A DNA stretch of 5,106 nt from DASTHS01 sp035718085 (GTDB taxonomy: Bacteria > Actinomycetota > Acidimicrobiia > Acidimicrobiales > Palsa-688): NCBI GenBank assembly GCA_035718085.1, contig DASTHS010000181.1, positions 1 to 5,106 of the forward strand. The letters run 5' to 3'. The notes beneath the pieces are model-generated. The model was not told where the DNA came from. It worked only from the letters and a program-made list of their open reading frames with translations, and ran no database searches. Below, one piece after another: positions 1-4,163 of this stretch (position 1 is its first letter; each line of letters starts with the position of its first letter). The position numbers and the translations under genes are program-made.

Positions 1-237
1 CGGGTCACCCTGGGCGTAGCGTACCGTCAGTGGGCCGCATCGCCCACGCCGGCCCCGGCGTAGCTCGGCGAAGGTCGAGCGGCGCTCGACCCGCCAGATC
101 AGGCCGACAGGTTGTGGCGGCCCTTGCGACGCCGGTTCTTCAGGATGGCCTGGCCTGCTCGGGTGGCCATCCGGTGGCGGAAGCCGTGCTTCTTGGCTCG
201 CCTGCGGGTGTTCGGCTGGTATGTGCGCTTCACTCAT
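1..237 (-). CDS. rnpA: Ribonuclease P protein component, 5' part (runs off the left edge)
   Basis: RnpA is the small basic protein that binds the RNase P RNA and helps it cleave the 5' leader from precursor tRNAs. After rpmH ends, the minus strand continues in another frame with a typical RnpA N-terminus, beginning LIWRVERRSTFAELRRGRR and reading on through GPLTVRY to the window edge; the RNR-type RNA-binding motif would lie beyond it. The start is uncertain. In this frame there is no ATG, GTG or TTG near the conserved part; the codon where relatives are expected to begin is CTG (102-100), which overlaps the rpmH TGA as CTGA. The only canonical start is the ATG at 237-235, 4 nt upstream of the rpmH GTG. 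From it the frame is open for 79 codons, giving a Pro/His/Glu-rich extension of 45 residues encoded out of frame across all of rpmH. Identity is fairly sure; choice between nested ATG and coupled CTG start is open. Confidence 0.8.
   Translation of the reverse strand, partial: MSEAHIPAEHPQASQEARLPPPDGHPSRPGHPEEPASQGPPQPVGLIWRVERRSTFAELRRGRRGRCGPLTVRYAQGDP
99..233 (-). CDS. rpmH: 50S ribosomal protein L34
   Basis: L34 is a small, very basic protein of the large ribosomal subunit. The 44-residue product begins MKRTYQPNTRRRAKKHGF, continues RHRMATRAGQAILKNRRRKG and ends RHNLSA, which matches the whole L34 family in length and sequence. It starts with GTG (233-231) and stops with TGA (101-99); the GTG start and short length make it easy to miss. 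A strong Shine-Dalgarno sequence, GAGGAGG, ends 6 nt before the GTG. The gene is followed directly by rnpA, the usual rpmH-rnpA pairing, and lies wholly inside the longest rnpA frame. The usual dnaA neighbour is absent: a divergent membrane-protein operon occupies its upstream side. Confidence 0.97.
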   Translation of the reverse strand: MKRTYQPNTRRRAKKHGFRHRMATRAGQAILKNRRRKGRHNLSA

Positions 238-239
238 CG

Positions 240-246
240 CCTCCTC
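240..246 (-). promoter_or_regulatory. Ribosome binding site shared by rnpA ATG and rpmH GTG
   Basis: On the minus strand the sequence reads GAGGAGGCGATGAGTGAAG. The GAGGAGG is 6 nt from the rpmH GTG, an ideal distance, and 2 nt from the out-of-frame ATG that opens the long rnpA frame (5 nt if only the first GAGG pairs). One Shine-Dalgarno site therefore serves two start codons 4 nt apart. The spacing predicts much more initiation at rpmH than at the ATG, which would suit the far lower need for RnpA than for L34. Confidence 0.75.
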
Positions 247-316
247 GGTTGGGGCCTGACGTCGCGAGCGGCGACGGCGGCGCGTCGGAGTCGACGGCCC
301 GCAGGCACGCCCCGGC

Positions 317-346
317 AGGGTAGGCGAACTCTGCCGTGGCTGCCAT
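317..346 (-). promoter_or_regulatory. Predicted rpmH-rnpA promoter
   Basis: Reading the minus strand, an ATGGCA element (346-341, four of six matches to TTGACA) is followed by an 18-bp spacer and TACCCT (322-317), which fits the actinobacterial TAnnnT -10 pattern. Transcription would start near 310, leaving a leader of about 70 nt before the GAGGAGG site. It is the best sigma-A-like pair I see upstream of rpmH; prediction by eye only. Confidence 0.45.
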
Positions 347-356
347 GCGGGGCGTT

Positions 357-374
357 GGGCGGGCGGTCCCGCCC
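357..374. repeat. Perfect inverted repeat in the divergent control region
   Basis: GGGCGGG (357-363), CGGT, CCCGCCC (368-374) is a perfect 7-bp stem with a 4-nt loop. It lies upstream of the predicted -35 of the rpmH promoter and about 60 bp before the -10 of the rightward operon, so it is placed to be an operator or a structural element between two divergent promoters rather than a terminator of either gene. In DNA of this GC content such a stem can also arise by chance. Confidence 0.4.
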
Positions 375-435
375 GCGTGGCGGCCGGGCTCCCGGGGCGA
401 GTCGACGCCCGACCTGTCGACGTGGCCCCCTTGCG

Positions 436-441
436 TAGGGT
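436..441 (+). promoter_or_regulatory. Predicted -10 element of the CPBP-mscS operon, leaderless type
   Basis: TAGGGT fits the TAnnnT -10 pattern and is followed by 7 nt and then the GTG at 449. A transcript starting 7-8 nt after the hexamer would begin at or within one base of the start codon, so the mRNA is probably leaderless. No convincing -35 is visible; CTGTCGAC lies in the right area. The same hexamer-7 nt-GTG spacing precedes pabA in this window, which strengthens the call. Confidence 0.5.
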
Positions 442-448
442 TGTCCCA

Positions 449-1297
449 GTGGATCAGCTGCTCCCGCCCCCCGGGTGGTACGACGACCCCGCCGGCCCGG
501 GCTCGCTGCGCTGGTGGGACGGCTCGTCGTGGACCGCGGCGGCCACCTCGAAGCCGCCGCCGGGGCCCCCGGCCCCCGCTGGCCCGACCCAGGCTGCACC
601 GGCACCCGACCGCCGCATCCCGGCCCGGGCCGCGTGGTGGGCCCTCGCCGGTCTGCTGGCGGGGGAGATCGTCGGTGGCCTGCTCGCCGCGGTGGTCACG
701 GCGCTGGGCGGCTCGTCGACCGGCGCCGGCACCACCCTGGCCGGTGAGGTGGGCCTGTGGGCCGGCATGGCGGCGACCGCCGTGCTCGTCAGTCGCCGCT
801 ACGGCACCGGCTCGTTGCGCCGGGACTACGGCCTGCGGTTCGCCCCCGCCGACCTGGGGTGGGGGGTGCTGGTCGCCCTCGGCGGGTTCGTGCTCGAGGC
901 GATCCTCGGCGCCGCCTTCCACGGCAGCCGCTTCGCCGGGAGCAACACCCAGCTGATCACCGGGGAGAAGGGCCACACGACCGGCTTCCTGGTGATCACC
1001 GTCATCGTCGCGGTCGGCGCGCCGCTGTTCGAGGAGCTGTTCTTCCGCGGCCTGCTCCGCACAGCGCTGCGCAGCGCCCTCGGACCGACCTGGGCCGCCG
1101 TCGGGTCGGGGGCGCTGTTCGGCCTCGCCCACGCCACCCCCGGCAACGGCTACGGCAACGTCGAGGTGGTCGTCGTCATCGGGGCGTTCGGCGTGCTGCT
1201 GGCGCTGGTCGCCAACCGCACCGGTCGGCTGGCCGCCGGCATGGTCGGCCACGGGCTGTTCAACCTGGTGGCCACCGTGAGCGTGCTGCTGACGTGA
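449..1297 (+). CDS. DUF2510 domain-containing CPBP (CAAX/ABI) family intramembrane protease
   Basis: This 282-residue membrane protein belongs to the CPBP family (Rce1/ABI-like glutamic intramembrane proteases). All three family motifs are present: EELFFR (E195, E196, R200), FGLAH (F224-H228) and HGLFN (H268-N272), so catalytic activity is likely. Hydrophobic segments lie near 62-86, 97-116, 136-156, 177-199, 238-257 and 262-281. The N-terminus carries a DUF2510 motif (residues 7-29: PPGWYDDP, then LRWWDG and a final W-T), a short cytosolic module common at the head of actinobacterial membrane proteins, followed by a Pro/Ala-rich linker. GTG 449 was chosen over the in-frame ATG at 377 because DUF2510 begins right after it and a -10 motif sits 7 nt upstream. 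Its stop overlaps the start of the mscS-like gene (GTGA), so the two are translationally coupled. Substrate is unknown; in bacteria the family ranges from peptide maturation to bacteriocin immunity. Confidence 0.93.
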   Translation: MDQLLPPPGWYDDPAGPGSLRWWDGSSWTAAATSKPPPGPPAPAGPTQAAPAPDRRIPARAAWWALAGLLAGEIVGGLLAAVVTALGGSSTGAGTTLAGEVGLWAGMAATAVLVSRRYGTGSLRRDYGLRFAPADLGWGVLVALGGFVLEAILGAAFHGSRFAGSNTQLITGEKGHTTGFLVITVIVAVGAPLFEELFFRGLLRTALRSALGPTWAAVGSGALFGLAHATPGNGYGNVEVVVVIGAFGVLLALVANRTGRLAAGMVGHGLFNLVATVSVLLT

Positions 1298-2238
1298 GCA
1301 CGCCCACCCCGGCGGCCGCCAGCGACCGCGGCGTCCTCTACCAGTTCCTCGTCGGGCGGGGCGTGTCGCCGGGCGCCGCCCACGACGTGCAGGTCTTCGC
1401 GGTGGGGCCGCTGCGCATCGCCCTGGTGCTGGTGATCGCCGTGGTGGCCACCCGGTTGACCAACCGGCTGTCCAAGCGGCTCATCGGGTCGCTCCGGCTG
1501 GTCTCGCCGCTGGTGCGGGCCACCGACCGCGGCGAGGAGCGGGCCCGCACGCTGACCGGGGTGCTGACCTCGCTGCTCAAGGCCGTCATCTGGGTCGTTG
1601 CCGTCCTCACCGTCCTCGCCGACTTCCAGATCGACCTGGCCCCCTTCGTGGCCACCGCCACCGTGGTCGGCGCCGCCGTCGGCTTCGGCGCCCAGACCCT
1701 GGTGAAGGACTTCCTCTCCGGCGTGCTGATCCTCGCCGAAGACCAGTACGGCGTCGGCGACTCGATCACCATCGTGGCCAGCGCCACCACCGGCACCGTC
1801 GAGAGCGTCAACCTGCGCACCACCCGGGTGCGGGCGCTCGACGGCACCGTCTTCTACGTGCCCAACGGCGACATCCGGACCGTCGGCAACACCACCGAGA
1901 GTGACAGCGTGGCCATCGTGGACGTGGTCGTGCCCCCGGGAACCGACCTCGTCGCCGCCGGCCGGGCCGCCGAGGACGCCGCCCGCCAGGCCGCGGCGAG
2001 CGAGCTCGGCGACCTGGTGCGCTCGCCGCCCGACTACCTCGGGGTGCAGGCCGAGGACGCCGCCGGTGTGACCCTGCGCCTGCGGGCGGCCACCAGCCCG
2101 GGAGGTCACTTCGCAGCCAGCCGGGCCCTGCGCCAGGCGGTGCTCGAACGGCTCCGCACCGACGGGCTGGCGTGGGCTCCCGACCCGCCACCGGGGCCGC
2201 CGCCGGCGTCGACCGCCGCCGACGGGCCGAATTCCTGA
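1294..2238 (+). CDS. MscS-family small-conductance mechanosensitive ion channel
   Basis: The product (314 residues) is a small MscS-type channel that would open under membrane tension to release solutes on hypo-osmotic shock. Hydrophobic helices lie near 37-55 and 93-112, followed by the pore-lining third helix and its amphipathic continuation (about 116-146), rich in Gly and Ala: VVGAAVGFGAQTLVKDFLSG. Next comes the beta domain, with ILAEDQYGVGDSI (146-158), GTVESVNLRTTRVR (167-180) and the family motif PNGDI (190-194). The alpha/beta cytoplasmic domain follows, and the protein ends in a short Pro/Ala-rich tail (about 297-314). The start is the GTG in GTGA, whose TGA ends the protease gene. 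There is no Shine-Dalgarno site, so translation probably depends on coupling. An earlier in-frame ATG at 757 lies inside the protease gene and is not believable. A link between the two membrane proteins is suggested only by the operon. Confidence 0.94.
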   Translation: MSTPTPAAASDRGVLYQFLVGRGVSPGAAHDVQVFAVGPLRIALVLVIAVVATRLTNRLSKRLIGSLRLVSPLVRATDRGEERARTLTGVLTSLLKAVIWVVAVLTVLADFQIDLAPFVATATVVGAAVGFGAQTLVKDFLSGVLILAEDQYGVGDSITIVASATTGTVESVNLRTTRVRALDGTVFYVPNGDIRTVGNTTESDSVAIVDVVVPPGTDLVAAGRAAEDAARQAAASELGDLVRSPPDYLGVQAEDAAGVTLRLRAATSPGGHFAASRALRQAVLERLRTDGLAWAPDPPPGPPPASTAADGPNS

Positions 2239-2247
2239 GCAGCTCGG

Positions 2248-2276
2248 TCGACTATGCGGGCGACCGGCGGTAGGTT
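2248..2276 (+). promoter_or_regulatory. Predicted promoter of the peroxiredoxin gene
   Basis: TCGACT (2248-2253, four of six matches to TTGACA), a 17-bp spacer and TAGGTT (2271-2276, TAnnnT type) form a good sigma-A-like promoter in the 81-nt gap after the channel gene. Transcription would start near 2283, giving a leader of about 37 nt with AGGAG at 2306-2310. Unlike the other plus-strand genes here, the peroxiredoxin thus has a leadered mRNA with a real Shine-Dalgarno site. I see no terminator between the channel gene and this promoter, so some read-through is possible. Confidence 0.5.
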
Positions 2277-2319
2277 CGCGGCGAACCATCCCGAGACGAC
2301 CTAACAGGAGAACGCCAGC

Positions 2320-2949
2320 ATGGTGCTGCAACTGGGCGACGAGGCCCCCGACTTCACCGCCGAGACCACCGAGGGCCCGATCTCGTTCCACGAGTGGCTG
2401 GGCGACTCGTGGGGAGTGCTCTTCTCCCACCCGAAGGACTTCACGCCGGTGTGCACGACCGAGCTCGGCGCCGTCGCCAAGCTGAAGGCCGAGTTCGACC
2501 GACGCAACGCCAAGCCGATCGCCATCTCCGTGGACTCGCTCGAGCACCACCAAGGCTGGGTGCCCGACATCAACGAGACGCAGGCGACCACGGTCAACTT
2601 CCCGATCATCGCCGACCCCGACCGCAAGGTGGCCGACCTCTACGGGATGATCCACCCCAACGCCGCCGACTCGGTCACGGTGCGCTCGGTGTACATCGTC
2701 GGCCCGGACAAGAAGATCAAGCTGATGATCACCTATCCGCAGTCGACCGGCCGCAACTTCGCCGAGATCCTGCGGGTGCTCGACTCGCTGCAGCTGACCG
2801 CCAACCACCAGGTCTCGACGCCCGCCGACTGGAAGCAGGGCGACGACGTGGTGATCGCCCCGGTCATCCCCGACGACCAGGCCAAGGAGCGCTTCGGCGA
2901 CTTCACGACGCTCAAGCCCTACCTGCGGCTCACCAAGCAGCCGTCGTAA
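2320..2949 (+). CDS. 1-Cys peroxiredoxin (Prx6 family)
   Basis: This 209-residue cytosolic enzyme reduces hydrogen peroxide and organic hydroperoxides. The Prx active-site motif PxxxTxxC is present as PKDFTPVC (38-45), and PVCTTE is the signature of the Prx6/1-Cys group. The peroxidatic residue is C45, supported by T42 and R122 (TVRSVYIVGPDKK), with a second family Arg, R145, in YPQSTGRNF. C45 is the only cysteine in the protein, so there is no resolving Cys: the sulfenic acid must be reduced by an external thiol. The C-terminal arm typical of Prx6 is present (about 160-209: ADWKQGDDVVI and LKPYLRLTKQPS). Length is close to the usual 210-225. The ATG has AGGAG 9 nt upstream and a promoter of its own. 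It is followed by a strong hairpin terminator and appears to be monocistronic. The reductant partner is not encoded here. Confidence 0.96.
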   Translation: MVLQLGDEAPDFTAETTEGPISFHEWLGDSWGVLFSHPKDFTPVCTTELGAVAKLKAEFDRRNAKPIAISVDSLEHHQGWVPDINETQATTVNFPIIADPDRKVADLYGMIHPNAADSVTVRSVYIVGPDKKIKLMITYPQSTGRNFAEILRVLDSLQLTANHQVSTPADWKQGDDVVIAPVIPDDQAKERFGDFTTLKPYLRLTKQPS

Positions 2950-2966
2950 CCCGCTGCGCCAGGTCG

Positions 2967-2992
2967 GCCGCCCCCCCGCCCGGGGGGGCGGC
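2967..2992. terminator. GC-rich hairpin, probable bidirectional terminator
   Basis: A near-perfect inverted repeat of two 12-nt arms (2967-2978 and 2981-2992), containing runs of seven C and seven G, sits 17 nt after the peroxiredoxin stop. The arms are 2 nt apart, so the innermost pairs must open to form a loop. There is no T-run, as is common for high-GC actinobacterial terminators. Because crgA converges from the right, the same hairpin can end both transcripts. Confidence 0.75.
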
Positions 2993-3007
2993 GGCCACCG
3001 GCGGCCG

Positions 3008-3016
3008 TTGTCCACA
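3008..3016 (+). promoter_or_regulatory. Perfect DnaA-box nonamer
   Basis: TTGTCCACA is identical to the preferred actinobacterial DnaA box. It stands in non-coding DNA between two convergent genes and starts a 33-bp stretch (3008-3040) with about 48% GC, clearly lower than its surroundings. A second, inverted and weak box (ATCTTCACA on the minus strand, 3018-3026) may follow. With one good box it is not a full origin; it could be a DnaA-binding or titration site, or a remnant. A chance match is possible but not very likely for a 9-mer in a window this size. Confidence 0.45.
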
Positions 3017-3044
3017 CGTTGTGAAGATGTTGGGGAAGTCGCCG

Positions 3045-3066
3045 GGGCGCGGCGGCGCCGGCGCCC
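3045..3066. repeat. Second GC hairpin in the convergent intergenic region
   Basis: GGGCGC (3045-3050) and GCGCCC (3061-3066) form a 6-bp stem around a 10-nt loop, and the overlapping GGCGCCGGCGCC (3054-3065) is itself a perfect palindrome. It lies about 50 nt beyond the crgA stop and could help end crgA transcription before the main hairpin. A smaller stem, CCGCC/GGCGG (3084-3098), lies nearer to crgA. The rest of the 2950-3115 interval shows no gene. Confidence 0.3.
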
Positions 3067-3115
3067 TGCACGGCACCAGTGACCCGCCGTCGGGGCGGTG
3101 CTGGGAGGGGCCGGG

Positions 3116-3430
3116 CTACCGGTACTGCGTGGCGGTGATGAATCCGAGCACGATCAGGCCGAGGCCGATCACCAGGTAGAGGTTGCTGGTGCCGCCGGGG
3201 AGCAGGCCCAGGTAGTTCAACACGATGCCGAGGACCCCCACGCCGAAGAAGGCGAACATCAAGGTGGGCACCCACCACGGCGAGTGCTCCTGGAACTCCG
3301 GCGGCAGGGGCGCCGTGTAGCGCCCACTGGCCGGGCGGCCCCGGTCGTCGGTGGCCGGCCGGGCCCCGGGGCGGGTCGGGCCACCCTTGGGGGTCACCCG
3401 GCCGGGTGCGTCCTTGGTCCTCCTCGCCAT
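3116..3430 (-). CDS. crgA: Cell division protein CrgA
   Basis: CrgA is a small inner-membrane protein of actinobacteria; in mycobacteria it interacts with FtsZ, FtsI, FtsQ and CwsA and helps recruit the septal peptidoglycan machinery, while in Streptomyces it restrains septation. The 104-residue product has a basic, Pro/Gly-rich cytosolic N-terminus (1-45), then PEFQEHSPWWVPTLMFAFF leading into a first membrane helix (about 52-74), a short loop, LNYLGLLPGG, and a second helix (about 83-101) ending ITATQYR. The two-helix plan, the Pro-Trp at the first helix and the short charged C-end match the family; length is slightly above the usual 84-93 because of the N-terminal tail. ATG at 3430 was chosen because an actinobacterial -10 motif lies 8 nt upstream, implying a leaderless message; no Shine-Dalgarno is visible. 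It lies beside pabA and a PASTA protein, as in Mycobacterium. Confidence 0.92.
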   Translation of the reverse strand: MARRTKDAPGRVTPKGGPTRPGARPATDDRGRPASGRYTAPLPPEFQEHSPWWVPTLMFAFFGVGVLGIVLNYLGLLPGGTSNLYLVIGLGLIVLGFITATQYR

Positions 3431-3438
3431 GGCGGTGC

Positions 3439-3444
3439 AGCGTA
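3439..3444 (-). promoter_or_regulatory. Predicted -10 element of crgA, leaderless type
   Basis: The minus strand reads TACGCT (TAnnnT type), then 8 nt, then the crgA ATG. Transcription starting 7-9 nt after the hexamer would leave a leader of about 0-2 nt. No Shine-Dalgarno sequence or clear -35 is seen. The 79-bp crgA-pabA gap must hold both divergent promoters, so their upstream parts overlap. Confidence 0.45.
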
Positions 3445-3496
3445 GTGGCCGCCCGGGGCGCCCTCCGGTCCCGGCGTCGGGCGCGGGCGGCGCCGG

Positions 3497-3502
3497 TAGC
3501 CT
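3497..3502 (+). promoter_or_regulatory. Predicted -10 element of pabA/trpG, leaderless type
   Basis: TAGCCT (TAnnnT type) is followed by exactly 7 nt and the GTG at 3510, the same geometry as at 436-449. The transcript would begin at the start codon. There is no Shine-Dalgarno sequence between the hexamer and GTG, which supports leaderless translation. The -35 region (about 3474-3479) has no good match. Confidence 0.5.
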
Positions 3503-3509
3503 CCGGACG

Positions 3510-4163
3510 GTGACCCGGGTGCTGGTCGTCGACAACTACGACTCGTTCGTCTACAACCTGGTGCAGTACCTCGGCCAGCTCGGCGCCGACCCGGTGGTGG
3601 TCCGCAACGACGACGTCGACGTCGCCGGTGCGCTGGCGCTCGAGCCCGACGGCATCCTCGTCTCTCCCGGCCCCGGCCGACCCGAGGGCGCCGGCATCAC
3701 CCTCGCGCTCATCGCCGCCGCCGCCGGCCGGGTCCCGGTGCTCGGCGTGTGCCTCGGCCACCAAGCCATCGGGGTGGCCTTCGGGGCCGAGGTGGTGCGC
3801 ACGACCGTCGTGCACGGGAAGGCGTCGGAGGTCACCCACGACGGGGCCGGCGTGTTCGCCGGGCTGCCCGAGCCGCTCACCGCCACCCGCTACCACTCGC
3901 TGGTCGTCGACCCCGCCAGCCTCCCCGACGAGCTGGTGGCCTCCGCCTGGACCGACGGCGGCACGGTCATGGGCGTGCGCCACCGCCACCTCGACGTGGA
4001 AGGCGTGCAGTTCCACCCCGAGTCGATCCTCACCGCCGGAGGTCACCGCATGGTCGCCAACTGGTTGGCCCGCTGCGGTCGGCCCGAGGCCCTCGACGCC
4101 GCCACCGTCATCGAGGCGGCGGCCGGCCCCGTCGCCGTGGGGGCGCCCTCGACCGCCGGCTAG
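3510..4163 (+). CDS. pabA: Glutamine amidotransferase subunit of aminodeoxychorismate/anthranilate synthase (component II)
   Basis: The 217-residue product is a class-I (triad) glutamine amidotransferase that releases ammonia from glutamine and passes it to a chorismate-using partner, PabB (4-amino-4-deoxychorismate, folate) or TrpE (anthranilate, tryptophan). Conserved parts are visible in order: VLVVDNYDSFVYNLVQYLG (4-22), the oxyanion-loop motif SPGPGRP (52-58), the nucleophile elbow GVCLGHQAIG (79-88) with C81, and VQFHPESI (166-173) with H169 and E171 completing the triad. Length fits, apart from an Ala-rich tail after about 190. The GTG at 3510 was chosen because it gives the normal MTRVLVVDNYDSF N-terminus and lies 7 nt after a -10 motif; longer in-frame starts would overlap crgA. 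Neither pabB nor trpE is in the window, so it may serve both pathways, as proposed for the corresponding gene beside mycobacterial pknB. Its stop overlaps the stop of the convergent PASTA gene. Confidence 0.94.
   Translation: MTRVLVVDNYDSFVYNLVQYLGQLGADPVVVRNDDVDVAGALALEPDGILVSPGPGRPEGAGITLALIAAAAGRVPVLGVCLGHQAIGVAFGAEVVRTTVVHGKASEVTHDGAGVFAGLPEPLTATRYHSLVVDPASLPDELVASAWTDGGTVMGVRHRHLDVEGVQFHPESILTAGGHRMVANWLARCGRPEALDAATVIEAAAGPVAVGAPSTAG
4160..4163. other. Shared palindromic stop site (CTAG) of two convergent genes
   Basis: The tetranucleotide CTAG gives the TAG stop of pabA on the plus strand (4161-4163) and the TAG stop of the PASTA gene on the minus strand (4162-4160). The convergent coding regions therefore overlap by four bases, leaving no room for a terminator between them; transcripts from both sides must run into the opposite gene. 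Confidence 0.95.

Noticed and set aside
377..448. An upstream ATG start for the protease at 377
   Set aside because: The added 24 residues show no conserved sequence, and the DUF2510 domain begins just after the GTG at 449, which also has a well-placed -10 motif.
238..448. A chromosomal origin in the rpmH upstream region
   Set aside because: rpmH often borders oriC, but this stretch has no DnaA boxes (the nearest, TTGTCCCAG at 441-449, matches poorly) and no AT-rich unwinding element.
230..1252. A long minus-strand open frame (340 codons) over the protease gene
   Set aside because: Its composition is low-complexity and it mirrors the codon structure of the protease, which carries all CPBP motifs. 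The only minus-strand genes supported here are rpmH and rnpA.
1150..3015. A very long open frame on the minus strand (621 codons) across the channel and peroxiredoxin genes
   Set aside because: It is antisense to two firmly identified genes and reads as His/Gly/Arg/Asp-rich low-complexity sequence without any domain, which is typical of shadow frames in high-GC DNA.
3431..3535. A longer crgA reaching to 3535
   Set aside because: The extension would overlap the start of pabA and both predicted promoters, and CrgA proteins normally begin with a short basic tail like that from the ATG at 3430.
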